This document shows positions 1 to 8,858 of a DNA stretch of 40,736 nucleotides, piece after piece. Origin of the DNA: Ruminococcus sp. (GTDB lineage: Bacteria > Bacillota > Clostridia > Oscillospirales > Acutalibacteraceae); NCBI GenBank assembly GCA_017473955.1, contig JAFUIK010000057.1, forward strand, positions 1 to 40,736, written 5' to 3'. The notes below the pieces were generated by a model. The model had not been told where the DNA came from, searched no databases, and saw nothing but the letters and a program-made list of their open reading frames with translations. A program made the position numbers and the translations under genes. The number at the start of each line of letters is the position of its first letter. Position 1 is the first letter of the stretch.

Positions 1-597
1 ATGATGCTTATTGACTGTGGTGCAAATGTTGAATGTAAACCGCAGATGCTCTTACAGTTCGGTGTTATGGGTTCCATCTATATGGAAAAAGTTATGGGAA
101 TAAAAAATCCTAGAGTTGGTCTTGCAAATGTTGGCAGTGAGCCACACAAGGGTGGAGAACTCCAACTTAAAACATATGAATTGCTTAAAAATTCTAATTT
201 AAACTTCATAGGTAACATAGAAGGAAGAGATGTTCCTGTTGGTGGATGTGAGGTTTGTGTTTCTGATGGCTTTACTGGAAATCTTATCCTAAAGACATTT
301 GAGGGTGTTGCTGAAGCTCTTATGAGCAAAATCAAGGGAGTTTTTGGTAAAAATATTAAAACTAAGCTTGCGGCAGCTATGGTTTATTCAGAGCTTAAGG
401 AAATGAAGAAATCTATTGATTACAATGAGTTCGGCGGAGCACCTATTATAGGTTGTGCTAAGCCTGTGTTCAAGGCTCACGGCAGTGCTAACGCTAAAAC
501 TTTCAAAAATGCGATCAGACTTACTAAAGAATATGTTGATAATAATGTTGTAGAAGAGATTTCTACTGCACTTAAAGAGTATAACGAGGGAGAATAA
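1..597 (+). CDS. plsX: Phosphate acyltransferase PlsX, C-terminal part (cut by window start)
   Basis: PlsX makes acyl-phosphate from acyl-ACP, the first step of phosphatidic acid synthesis in the PlsX/PlsY pathway; it is a peripheral membrane enzyme. The visible 198 residues match the C-terminal part of the family: LIDCGANVECKP, LLQFGVMGS, NPRVGLANVGSE with KGG, GRDVPVGGCEVCVSDGFTGN and FGGAPIIG. Family members run to about 330-340 residues, so roughly 135-140 N-terminal residues lie upstream. The ATG at base 1 is therefore an internal methionine, not a start. The stop is 7 bases before rnc. The acpP gene that often sits between plsX and rnc in Firmicutes is absent here. Confidence 0.93.
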   Translation: MMLIDCGANVECKPQMLLQFGVMGSIYMEKVMGIKNPRVGLANVGSEPHKGGELQLKTYELLKNSNLNFIGNIEGRDVPVGGCEVCVSDGFTGNLILKTFEGVAEALMSKIKGVFGKNIKTKLAAAMVYSELKEMKKSIDYNEFGGAPIIGCAKPVFKAHGSANAKTFKNAIRLTKEYVDNNVVEEISTALKEYNEGE

Positions 598-603
598 CAT
601 CCG

Positions 604-1278
604 ATGGATGAACTTCAAAATAAGATTTCGTATAAGTTTAATAATACAGAGCTACTTAAAGAGGCACTTACTCATTCATCCTATGCTAATGAACAGCATA
701 AAAAGCTCAAATGTAACGAAAGACTGGAGTTTTTAGGTGACGCTGTGCTTTCTATAGTTGTCTCTGATTATATATTTGCAAATTGTCCGAAACTCCCGGA
801 GGGTGAGCTTACAAAGCTAAGAGCTTCACTCGTTTGCGAAAAGAGTTTACATAAATTTGCAAAAGCATTAGGATTGGGAGAGCATTTGTTGCTAAGTCAC
901 GGTGAAAAAAGAAGTGGCGGTGCAAATAGAGCATCAATACTTGCTGATGCGTTCGAAGCCGTTATAGCTGCAATTTACTTAGATGGAGGAATTGAACCTG
1001 CCAGAAAGCATATTTTACGTTTTGTTGTTCCCGAGATTGAGCAGAGAAAAACTACAGCATTTAAGGATTACAAAACAGCACTGCAGGAGATCATTCAGAA
1101 AAATCCGGGCGAAACACTTGAATACATATTGGTTGGTTCAAGTGGTCCTGACCACGATAAACACTTCAAGGTTGAGGTGCATCTTAATAGTAATGTTATC
1201 GGTCGTGGTGGCGGTAAGAGTAAAAAAGAAGCTGAACAACAGGCTGCCAGAGAAGCTTTGGAGTTGATGGGTTATTAA
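604..1278 (+). CDS. rnc: Ribonuclease III
   Basis: This is an endonuclease that cuts double-stranded RNA, with roles in 16S/23S rRNA and mRNA processing. At 224 residues it has the usual length. The catalytic signature ERLEFLGDAVL is at residues 39-49, with acidic residue D46, and a second acidic patch is in LADAFEAVIAAIYLDGG. A C-terminal double-stranded RNA binding domain starts near residue 155 and ends in SKKEAEQQAAREALELMG. The start ATG is 6 bases after the plsX stop, with a GAGGGAG site inside the end of plsX, so the pair is probably co-transcribed. Its 3' end overlaps the proposed ATT start of the radical SAM gene. Confidence 0.97.
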   Translation: MDELQNKISYKFNNTELLKEALTHSSYANEQHKKLKCNERLEFLGDAVLSIVVSDYIFANCPKLPEGELTKLRASLVCEKSLHKFAKALGLGEHLLLSHGEKRSGGANRASILADAFEAVIAAIYLDGGIEPARKHILRFVVPEIEQRKTTAFKDYKTALQEIIQKNPGETLEYILVGSSGPDHDKHFKVEVHLNSNVIGRGGGKSKKEAEQQAAREALELMGY

Positions 1279-2266
1279 ACACTCTAATGTTGCAATATTT
1301 GTACCACACAACGGATGTCCACACCAATGCAGTTTTTGTAATCAGAAAAGTATAGTTGGACAGGCTTATCAGCCAACTAAAAGTGATGTGGTGTCTGCTG
1401 TTGAGACTGCGATTTGTTCTTTAGAAAAGAATACTTTCAATTCAGAAATTGCCTTTTTTGGCGGTAGTTTTACTGCGATAGACAGGGACTATATGCTATC
1501 ACTTTTAGAGGCTACAGTGCCGTATATTGACAGATTCAAGGGAATCCGTATTTCGACCAGACCTGACTGTATAAACGAGGAAATTCTTGCTTTGCTTAAG
1601 AAATACAGGGTTACAGCCATTGAGCTTGGAGCTCAGTCAATGAATGATGAAGTGCTAAGGGCTAATAATCGTGGACATAAAAGTAGTGATGTTATTAAAG
1701 CGTCTCATCTTATAAAAGAATATGAAATTTCACTTGGTTTACAGATGATGACAGGACTTTATAAATCTTCTTATGAAACTGATATTGATACTGCCTTGAA
1801 ATTCATTTCTTTGAAGCCTGATACGGTTAGGATTTATCCGACAGTTATTATGAAAAATACCGAGCTTGAGCAATTGTATCGAGATGGACAGTATATTCCT
1901 TTTACTCTTGAAGAAACTGTTAAGCTTTGTTCACAGCTTTTATGTATGTTTGATGAACACGATATAGCAGTTATTAGACTGGGACTTCATCACAGTGAGA
2001 GTTTGATTACGGATATGGTTGCTGGGGTGTATCATCCTGCTTTCCGCGAGTTGTGTGAAAGTAAAATTATGTTTGATAAGGCTTTAAAACTACTTAGGGA
2101 ATGCAAGGTTAAAGACAAATGTGAAATTATGGTTTCACCATCTTGTGTTTCGAAAATGATTGGGAATAAAAGGTCTAATATTGTTAGACTTAATGAGTTA
2201 GGATATAATGTTAAGATTATTCAAAGTAACGATGTGCCTTTTATGGAGGTTGCTTTGAAAAGATAA
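1274..2266 (+). CDS. Elp3-like radical SAM protein (proposed ATT start)
   Basis: This is a radical SAM enzyme of the Elp3-like COG1243 type often found upstream of smc in Clostridia; its substrate is not known. The [4Fe-4S] motif CPHQCSFC (C-x3-C-x2-C) is encoded at 1316-1339, followed by AFFGGSFTAI and the core barrel. No acetyltransferase domain is visible. The frame is open from the TGA at 1265, but the first ATG/GTG/TTG codon is GTG 1388, downstream of the cluster cysteines, so that start would give an enzyme without its cofactor site. The best start is ATT at 1274, giving IKHSNVAIFVPHNGCP as the N-terminus, with GGAG at 1260-1263 ten bases upstream. It overlaps the rnc stop. I am sure of the coding region and moderately sure of the start. 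Confidence 0.8.
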   Translation: MKHSNVAIFVPHNGCPHQCSFCNQKSIVGQAYQPTKSDVVSAVETAICSLEKNTFNSEIAFFGGSFTAIDRDYMLSLLEATVPYIDRFKGIRISTRPDCINEEILALLKKYRVTAIELGAQSMNDEVLRANNRGHKSSDVIKASHLIKEYEISLGLQMMTGLYKSSYETDIDTALKFISLKPDTVRIYPTVIMKNTELEQLYRDGQYIPFTLEETVKLCSQLLCMFDEHDIAVIRLGLHHSESLITDMVAGVYHPAFRELCESKIMFDKALKLLRECKVKDKCEIMVSPSCVSKMIGNKRSNIVRLNELGYNVKIIQSNDVPFMEVALKR

Positions 2267-2276
2267 GGGGTAAGTT

Positions 2277-5200
2277 ATGCTCTTAAAATCACTTGAGCTA
2301 CAGGGATTTAAAACCTTTCCCGATAAAACTAAATTAACTTTTGATAAAGGCATTACTTCCGTTGTTGGACCAAATGGTTCTGGCAAAAGTAATATCAGTG
2401 ACGCTATTCGCTGGGTGCTTGGTGAACAGGCTCCTAAGTCACTTCGATGTTCAAAAATGGAAGATGTTGTCTTTAATGGTACTGACACAAGAAAACGTCA
2501 GGGATATGCAGAAGTAACTCTGACTATTGATAATAAAGATAGAGTACTTCCGTTTAATGGTGATGAGGTTGCTGTTACTCGAAGATATTATCGAAGCGGT
2601 GACAGTGAGTATCTTATAAATAAAGCCTCTGTAAGATTAAAAGATATCCACGAGCTGTTTATGGATACAGGTCTTGGCAGAGATGGTTATTCGATGATAA
2701 GTCAGGGCAAAATTGACTCTATTGTTGCATCCAAAAGTGAAGACAGACGTGAAATTTTTGAAGAGGCTGCAGGTATATCGCGTTATAGATACAGAAAAAA
2801 TGAAGCTGAAAGAAAGCTTGTACATACTGAGGAGAATCTTGTTCGACTTCGCGATATTGTAACAGAGCTTGATGACCGTATTGGACCGCTTGAAACTCAG
2901 TCTAAGAAAGCTCAGGCTTTTTTAGAGTACAGTGGTGAAAAACGAGGTCTTGAAATTGCATTGTGGCTTGATACTTTGGACAGGTCATCAGCGGTTTTGA
3001 GGGAGCACGAGGATAAAATTTCAGTTTCTAAGAATCAGTATGAAGAGGCTGAACGAGAACTCGAAAGAATCGCTAAAGAAACTGAAGAAATCTATCTGCA
3101 GAATGGTTCTTTGCTCACGAAAATTGAGGAGATACGTCAAGGTATAACACAGAGCGAGGGAGAAATCAGTTTCCACAAATCAAGTGTTTCTGTTGCCGAA
3201 AACGATATTCTCCATAATAATGAAAATATTGAGCGTATCAAGGGTGAGATTGAACAAGCAGAAAGCTCACATGTTGATATTCAGCAGGAGATAGAAAATA
3301 AAGAAGGAAAAATCACCGAACTCGATATAGAAATCCTTGACTTACAAAAGGATTACGATAAAATAGCCGATGATTTGAATAATATTAACACTGATTCAAG
3401 TAGAAGCAGTGAGCAGTTACAGCAGTTGTCCGCTAAGATTGCGTCACTTTCTGCTAAATCAGCAGATGCTCGTGTTACAGATATGACAAGTGCATCAACA
3501 ATTTTGGAGCTTGAAAATAGAATTGCTAACCTCAGAGAAAGCGTTGCTACAAAGCGTGAACAGCTTTCTGATTTAGAGGAGATGCAGGTTGAGTTTGACA
3601 GCAGGGTGAAGACAGGCTCTCAGAAGGTTGCTACTATCACGAACAGCATCAAAGGACTTGAGCTTAAAATAGCATCACGTAGTAAAAAGCGTGATGAGTT
3701 GAAAGTAACTGCTGATAATTTGATGTTAGATGCTCAGGAGAAATCTCGTAGAGCTAAGCTCCTTGAGGATCTTTCTGCTAACTACGAAGGTTTTTATAAT
3801 AGCGTAAAGGTTATTATGAAAGAGTCAAAAAAAGGTACCGTATCAGGTATTTGTGGTCCTGTATCACAGCTCATCAAGGTTCCGTCACAGTATAATGTTG
3901 CTATGGAAGTAGCACTAGGAAGTAAGATGCAAAACATTGTTACTCTAACTGATGAGGACGCAAAACGAGCAATCAAAATGCTAAAACAACTCGATGCAGG
4001 AAGAGCGACTTTTTTACCGATAACTACCATCAAGGGTAGAACACTGGATGAAAAAGGTCTTGATGATTGCTATGGTTATGTCGGTATAGCATCCGAATTG
4101 TGCTCTTGTGATAAAAAATATGACAGCATCAAATCTTCTCTTTTAGGTAAGATTGTTGTTGTCGAGGACCTTAACAGTGCTGCTACTATTGCTAAAAAGT
4201 TTGGCTATAGATTTATGATTGTCACACTTGACGGTCAGGTTATTAATGCAGGCGGTTCATTTACTGGCGGTTCAATGAATAAAAAGTCGGGATTGTTATC
4301 GCGTGAAACTGAAATCGCTACACTCAAAAAGAAAGCTGAAGATTTATCTAAAAAAGCTGATGAGGCTAAAACTGAATTTTTGCATGCACAGGAATCGTTT
4401 GGTAAGTGTGAAGCGGAGCTTTTAGGTAGCAGAGCCGACCTTTCTCTTGCTCAACAAGAGCTTGTTAAGGCTCAGGCAGAATATACTGCTTGTGTCAATG
4501 AGTTGAATAATCTTAGAATTACTGTTGAAGAAATCGAGAAAGAAATCAGCGAATCAGCATCAAAAATTGAATCTCAAAGGATTATTCAGCATCAAGCTAA
4601 GGTTGTCCTTGAGCAGTACAATGCTGAAATTGATGAAACTGATTTACAGATTAGTACTTTGTCTGGCGATAAAGAAACCTTGACACAAAAAAGGGAAGAA
4701 TTATCTAACCTTTTACAGGATTTAAGACTCCAAATCGTAACAAAACAAAAGGATATTGAAACCCTTAAAGCTGAGATTCAGCTTGCTGTTGCATCTGGTG
4801 CTAATCAGGATAGTCGTGTACAGGAGCTTAACAGCCAGATTGAAGCAATCACAAATAATAATACAAGTTTAGAATTAAAAATCGAGAACACAAAGAATAC
4901 TATCAATTCTTTACGCGAAAAGGTTCATGAAGCTAACGCTCTTATCGAGAGTATTAACACACAGCGAGATGACCTTGAGAAGCGTTCTGTCGAATTGCGA
5001 CAAAAAGAACGTGACAAAAACTCTGAGCGAGAACTGGCTTCTAATGAATACTCAAGACTTGAGGAGCGTAAGCTCAACCTACAAAAGCAGTTTGATGATA
5101 TAATTGCAAAGTTGTGGGATGAATATGAGCTTAGTAGAAGTGAAGCTCAGAAACAAGCTATTGAGATTGAAGACCTTAGTGCAGCAAAATCCAGACTCGC

Positions 5201-5852
5201 TGAACTTAAGCAAAAAATTAAGTCACTAGGTAGCGTAAATGTTTCTGCGATTGAAGAGTATAAAGAAGTGTCAGAACGATATGAGTTTATGAAAACTCAG
5301 GTTGCTGATGTCGAAAACTCCAAGAAAGAAATTGAACGTCTTATCAATGATCTTACAAAGCAGATGAAAGAGGTTTTTGTTGTCTCCTTTGATGAGATTA
5401 ATAAAAACTTTACTGCAACATTCAAGGAGCTTTTTGGAGGCGGTACAGCATCGCTCCAGTTATCTGACCCTGAGAATATTCTTACAAGCGGTATTGATAT
5501 TATTGTACATCCGCCAGGAAAGATTGTTGTACACCTTGAGGCTCTTTCGGGTGGTGAAAAAGCACTTGTTGCTATTGCACTTTACTTTGCTATTCTCAAG
5601 GTAAGACCTGCTCCGTTCTGTGTAATGGACGAGATTGAGGCGGCTCTTGATGAAGTTAACGTTGACAGATTCGCTCAATACTTAAGGAACTTGACTGAAA
5701 GTACACAGTTTATTCTTATCACTCACAGACGTGGTACTATGGAGGAGGCTGACGTGCTTTATGGTGTTACAATGCAGGATGAGGGTATTTCTAAGTTGCT
5801 TGAGCTAAGAACCTCAGAAGTCGCCGCTAAACTAGGATTAAAAGCTAACTGA
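2277..5852 (+). CDS. smc: Chromosome segregation protein SMC
   Basis: SMC is the ATPase core of bacterial condensin (with ScpA and ScpB, not in this window), which organises and separates the chromosome. The 1191 residues have the expected length and order: an N-terminal ATPase half with Walker A GPNGSGKS at 31-38, a long coiled coil, a hinge at about 520-675 with QNIV, AGRATFLPI and GGSFTGGS, a second coiled coil, then the C-terminal half with the ABC signature LSGGEKAL near 1089 and Walker B FCVMDEIEAALDE near 1112-1124. The ATG follows AAGGGG, which overlaps the preceding stop. ftsY follows after 14 bases, the usual smc-ftsY pair. Confidence 0.98.
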   Translation: MLLKSLELQGFKTFPDKTKLTFDKGITSVVGPNGSGKSNISDAIRWVLGEQAPKSLRCSKMEDVVFNGTDTRKRQGYAEVTLTIDNKDRVLPFNGDEVAVTRRYYRSGDSEYLINKASVRLKDIHELFMDTGLGRDGYSMISQGKIDSIVASKSEDRREIFEEAAGISRYRYRKNEAERKLVHTEENLVRLRDIVTELDDRIGPLETQSKKAQAFLEYSGEKRGLEIALWLDTLDRSSAVLREHEDKISVSKNQYEEAERELERIAKETEEIYLQNGSLLTKIEEIRQGITQSEGEISFHKSSVSVAENDILHNNENIERIKGEIEQAESSHVDIQQEIENKEGKITELDIEILDLQKDYDKIADDLNNINTDSSRSSEQLQQLSAKIASLSAKSADARVTDMTSASTILELENRIANLRESVATKREQLSDLEEMQVEFDSRVKTGSQKVATITNSIKGLELKIASRSKKRDELKVTADNLMLDAQEKSRRAKLLEDLSANYEGFYNSVKVIMKESKKGTVSGICGPVSQLIKVPSQYNVAMEVALGSKMQNIVTLTDEDAKRAIKMLKQLDAGRATFLPITTIKGRTLDEKGLDDCYGYVGIASELCSCDKKYDSIKSSLLGKIVVVEDLNSAATIAKKFGYRFMIVTLDGQVINAGGSFTGGSMNKKSGLLSRETEIATLKKKAEDLSKKADEAKTEFLHAQESFGKCEAELLGSRADLSLAQQELVKAQAEYTACVNELNNLRITVEEIEKEISESASKIESQRIIQHQAKVVLEQYNAEIDETDLQISTLSGDKETLTQKREELSNLLQDLRLQIVTKQKDIETLKAEIQLAVASGANQDSRVQELNSQIEAITNNNTSLELKIENTKNTINSLREKVHEANALIESINTQRDDLEKRSVELRQKERDKNSERELASNEYSRLEERKLNLQKQFDDIIAKLWDEYELSRSEAQKQAIEIEDLSAAKSRLAELKQKIKSLGSVNVSAIEEYKEVSERYEFMKTQVADVENSKKEIERLINDLTKQMKEVFVVSFDEINKNFTATFKELFGGGTASLQLSDPENILTSGIDIIVHPPGKIVVHLEALSGGEKALVAIALYFAILKVRPAPFCVMDEIEAALDEVNVDRFAQYLRNLTESTQFILITHRRGTMEEADVLYGVTMQDEGISKLLELRTSEVAAKLGLKAN

Positions 5853-5866
5853 TTTAAGGAGATATT

Positions 5867-6778
5867 ATGGGCTTTTTTAGTAAGATTAAAGAAGGACTTA
5901 AGAAAACAAGAGATAACTTTGTTGGTCAGATTAACACAATGCTTAAGTCTTTTACAAAGATTGACGAGGAGCTTTTTGAAGAGCTTGAAGAACTCCTTGT
6001 TATGGCAGATGTAGGTGTACATACTGCACAGAATATTTGTGATGAGCTCAGAGCACAAGTAAAAAAGGAGGGTGTTACTGACCCCTCACAGATTATGACT
6101 ATGCTTGAGAAATTAACTGCTGATATGTTAAGAGAGGGCAACGAGATGGTGCTTAACACTAAGCCGTCAGTTGTTCTTGTAATAGGCGTAAATGGAGTAG
6201 GCAAAACTACAACCATCGGAAAACTTGCTAACTACTATGTGTCGCAGGGAAAGAAAGTAACTCTTGCTGCTGCCGATACATTTAGAGCGGCTGCTATTGA
6301 CCAGTTGCAGGTGTGGGCTGAAAGAAGTCGAGCTGATATCGTTAAACAGAACGAGGGTTCTGACCCTGCTGCTGTAGTTTTTGATGCAATCAGCAGTGCT
6401 AAAGCTAAGGGTAGTGATATTATCATTTGTGATACCGCGGGCAGACTTCATAATAAGCGACATCTTATGGATGAGCTTGCTAAAATTAGAAGAATTATTG
6501 ACCGCGAGTTACCTGATGCTGACAAAGAGTTCTTACTTGTTTTAGATGCTACAACAGGTCAGAATGCTGTTAATCAGGCTCAAGAGTTCTCTAAAGCAAC
6601 CGGTATTTCGGGCATTGTGCTTACTAAGCTTGATGGCACAGCTAAAGGCGGTGTTGTTCTTGCGATTAAAGAAGGACTAAAAATTCCTGTTAAATTTATC
6701 GGTGTTGGTGAGCAGGTTGATGATTTGCAGCCGTTTAATGCTGATGAGTTTACAAAGGCTTTGTTTGTAAAGGAATAA
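5867..6778 (+). CDS. ftsY: Signal recognition particle receptor FtsY
   Basis: This SRP GTPase receptor at the membrane docks Ffh-ribosome complexes for co-translational insertion. It has 303 residues and is a short form: a helical N domain (about 1-90) followed directly by the NG GTPase domain, without the long acidic A domain of enterobacterial FtsY. The P-loop GVNGVGKT is at 107-114, DTFRAAAIDQL follows, DTAGR is near 189-193 and TKLDG near 253-257. The start ATG has AAGGAG upstream. rdgB begins 3 bases after the stop, so it is in the same operon as smc and rdgB. Confidence 0.97.
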   Translation: MGFFSKIKEGLKKTRDNFVGQINTMLKSFTKIDEELFEELEELLVMADVGVHTAQNICDELRAQVKKEGVTDPSQIMTMLEKLTADMLREGNEMVLNTKPSVVLVIGVNGVGKTTTIGKLANYYVSQGKKVTLAAADTFRAAAIDQLQVWAERSRADIVKQNEGSDPAAVVFDAISSAKAKGSDIIICDTAGRLHNKRHLMDELAKIRRIIDRELPDADKEFLLVLDATTGQNAVNQAQEFSKATGISGIVLTKLDGTAKGGVVLAIKEGLKIPVKFIGVGEQVDDLQPFNADEFTKALFVKE

Positions 6779-6781
6779 GTA

Positions 6782-7384
6782 ATGAAATTTGTTGTTGCTA
6801 CTAATAATAAAAAGAAGCTCGTTGAGCTGAATAGAATTCTTCTCCCACTTGGCATTGATGCTGCAACTGCTAATGAAATTGGCATTGATTTGGGCAATGT
6901 TGAAGAAAATGGAACTACGTTTGATGAAAATGCTTATATTAAAGCTAAATCAGCCTATGATTTATTAAAAGGCAAATACTGCGTAGTCGCTGATGACTCA
7001 GGACTTTGTGTTGATGCTTTGAATGGCCAGCCTGGTGTGTTTTCAGCAAGATACGGAGGAGAAGGTCTAAGTGACATTGATAGATACAACAGACTCCTTG
7101 ATAATATGAGTGATGTACCTCAAAATGAAAGAAATGCACATTTTGCATGTTCTATTTGTGCTATTATGACAGATGGCACTGTTATTAGAGCTTTTGGAAA
7201 ATGTGATGGTTACATCGCTTTTGAACCTGTGGGCGAAGGCGGTTTCGGATATGACCCTGTATTTATGGTTGGTGATAAATCCTTTTCACAGCTTACTGCA
7301 GATGAGAAAGACAAATGTAGTCACAGAGGTAACGCCCTAAGAGAGTTTAAGGTAAGATTAGAAGAATATTTGGAGGGAAAGTAA
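6782..7384 (+). CDS. rdgB: XTP/dITP diphosphatase (Ham1/RdgB family)
   Basis: The enzyme hydrolyses non-canonical purine triphosphates (XTP, dITP, ITP) to monophosphates, keeping deaminated bases out of DNA and RNA. The 200 residues are typical. Family motifs are VVATNNKKKLVEL at the N-terminus, VADDSGLCVDALNGQPGVFSARY in the middle (the acidic metal site), GEGGFGYDPVF, and SHRGNAL near the C-terminus. The stop TAA shares its last base with the ATG of yhbY (TAATG), a sign of translational coupling. Confidence 0.96.
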   Translation: MKFVVATNNKKKLVELNRILLPLGIDAATANEIGIDLGNVEENGTTFDENAYIKAKSAYDLLKGKYCVVADDSGLCVDALNGQPGVFSARYGGEGLSDIDRYNRLLDNMSDVPQNERNAHFACSICAIMTDGTVIRAFGKCDGYIAFEPVGEGGFGYDPVFMVGDKSFSQLTADEKDKCSHRGNALREFKVRLEEYLEGK

Positions 7385-7686
7385 TGCTTACAAGTAAACA
7401 ACGTGCGTATTTACGCTCGCTCGCTAATTCTATAGATACTATCCTTATGGTCGGTAAAGGCGGCTTGTCTGACCAGATATACAAGACCGCAGATGATGCT
7501 ATTACTGCAAGAGAGTTAATCAAGGGTAAGGTTTTAGAGACTTGCGAGCTTTCTGTAAGAGAAGTTGCTGATACAATTGCTGCTGAAATTAATGCTGAGG
7601 TTGTACAAGTTATCGGCACAAAGTTTGTTCTATATCGTAAGAACGAAGATGAGCCAGTAATTGTATTACCTAGGAGTAAAAAGTAA
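7384..7686 (+). CDS. yhbY: YhbY/CRM-domain RNA-binding protein
   Basis: This is a small CRS1/YhbY (CRM) domain protein that binds pre-50S ribosomes and probably assists assembly. The 100 residues are almost all CRM domain: LTSKQRAYLRSLAN, then the KH-like MVGKGGLSDQIYKTADDAI loop with the GKGG motif, then ELIKGKVLE, and a basic end (VLPRSKK). GGAGG at the end of rdgB serves as its ribosome site. It is joined to nadD by another TAATG overlap, the arrangement common in Clostridia. Confidence 0.94.
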   Translation: MLTSKQRAYLRSLANSIDTILMVGKGGLSDQIYKTADDAITARELIKGKVLETCELSVREVADTIAAEINAEVVQVIGTKFVLYRKNEDEPVIVLPRSKK

Positions 7687-8285
7687 TGAAAACGGCTATC
7701 TTCGGCGGTAGCTTTAATCCTATTCATAATGCACACGTTAAGCTTGCAAGTAGATTTGTAGACGAAGCGTTGCTTGATAGTGTTATATTTGTTCCGACTT
7801 TTGTTACTCCACTAAAAGATAATTCGAGTGTTGTTTCATCAGAGCATCGACTCAAGATGTGTGAACTTGCTTTAAAACGGTATGATAGCTTTTTTGTTTC
7901 TGATGTTGAGATAAAAAGAGGAGGCTTGAGTTACTCAAGTGACACTATTGCGTATTTTAAGGTTCTGTACCCTGAAGACGATTTGTTTTTTATAATGGGT
8001 GCTGATATGTTTTTGACACTTGAAAAGTGGCACGAATTTCAGTATATTTTTGACAATGTCACTATTCTTACAGCTCCGCGTGATGATTGCGATTATGATA
8101 AACTTGTAAAAAAGTTTGAATATTACAAAAATAAATATAACGCTAAAGTGTATATAACTAAAGAATATATCGAGGATTTGTCTTCTACTTCAATTCGTGA
8201 TATGATATTAAGTGAAGCTGACATTTCAGCTTATCTTGATAAAGATGTAGTAGCTTATATTGTTAAACATGGGTTATACAGGTGA
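7686..8285 (+). CDS. nadD: Nicotinate-nucleotide adenylyltransferase
   Basis: NadD transfers AMP from ATP to nicotinate mononucleotide to give deamido-NAD, a step of NAD synthesis in the cytosol. The 199 residues carry the nucleotidyltransferase motifs FGGSFNPIHNAH at residues 5-16, MGADMFLTLEKWHE in the middle, and LSSTSIRDM near the C-terminus (the ISSTxIR motif). The start ATG overlaps the yhbY stop, and AGGAG near 7672 fits as ribosome site. The yqeK start follows 4 bases after the stop. Confidence 0.96.
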   Translation: MKTAIFGGSFNPIHNAHVKLASRFVDEALLDSVIFVPTFVTPLKDNSSVVSSEHRLKMCELALKRYDSFFVSDVEIKRGGLSYSSDTIAYFKVLYPEDDLFFIMGADMFLTLEKWHEFQYIFDNVTILTAPRDDCDYDKLVKKFEYYKNKYNAKVYITKEYIEDLSSTSIRDMILSEADISAYLDKDVVAYIVKHGLYR

Positions 8286-8289
8286 TTTT

Positions 8290-8853
8290 ATGACTATTGA
8301 AGATTATAAAAGTATTATAAGACCTATGATGGGGGAACGCAGATATAACCATTGTGTAAATGTATCTGCCGAAGCTGTTCGACTAGCTGAAAAATATGGT
8401 GCCGATGTCGAAAAGGCCGCTATTGCCGGTATACTCCACGATATTACTAAAGAAGTAGATTTTGAAAAGCAGTTGCAAATAATCCAGAGTGGTGATATAA
8501 TTCTCACCGATGTCGAAAAAAAGGCAAAAAAACTTTGGCACGCAATTTCCGGTTCTGTATATATTCAAAAAGAACTTAATATTTTCGACGAAGATATAAT
8601 TAACGCTATCAGGTATCATACTACTGCAAGAGCAGGTATGTCATTGCTTGAAAAGGTAATCTTTCTTGCTGATTTTACAAGTGCAGAGCGTGATTATCCC
8701 GATGTTGACGTAATTAGAGCGAAAACTGAGATTTCTCTTGAAGAGGGTATGCTCTATGGTATTCGCTTTACATTGAATAAATTGCTTTCGATAGATGGTT
8801 GTCTCAGCATAGATGCTGTAGAAGCTTATAATGAAATTTTATTAAACAGGTGA
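8290..8853 (+). CDS. yqeK: YqeK-family HD-domain hydrolase (Ap4A hydrolase)
   Basis: This HD-domain phosphohydrolase belongs to the YqeK family, characterised in Gram-positives as a symmetrical bis(5'-nucleosyl)-tetraphosphatase that degrades Ap4A. The HD metal site is visible as RYNHCVNVSAEA, AGILHDITKE and RYHTTARAGM, followed by LEKVIFLADFTSAERDYPDVD. The ATG at 8290 is chosen over the in-frame codon at 8260 because GGTGA lies just before it and the earlier start would add ten residues (MLNMGYTGDF) encoded inside nadD. The product is 187 residues. It sits between nadD and rsfS as in most Firmicutes. Confidence 0.93.
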   Translation: MTIEDYKSIIRPMMGERRYNHCVNVSAEAVRLAEKYGADVEKAAIAGILHDITKEVDFEKQLQIIQSGDIILTDVEKKAKKLWHAISGSVYIQKELNIFDEDIINAIRYHTTARAGMSLLEKVIFLADFTSAERDYPDVDVIRAKTEISLEEGMLYGIRFTLNKLLSIDGCLSIDAVEAYNEILLNR

Positions 8854-8858
8854 AATAT

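Noticed and set aside
1388-2266. GTG 1388 as start of the radical SAM gene
   Set aside because: It would drop the C-x3-C-x2-C cluster motif encoded at 1316-1339, which is in the same open frame and is required in this family.
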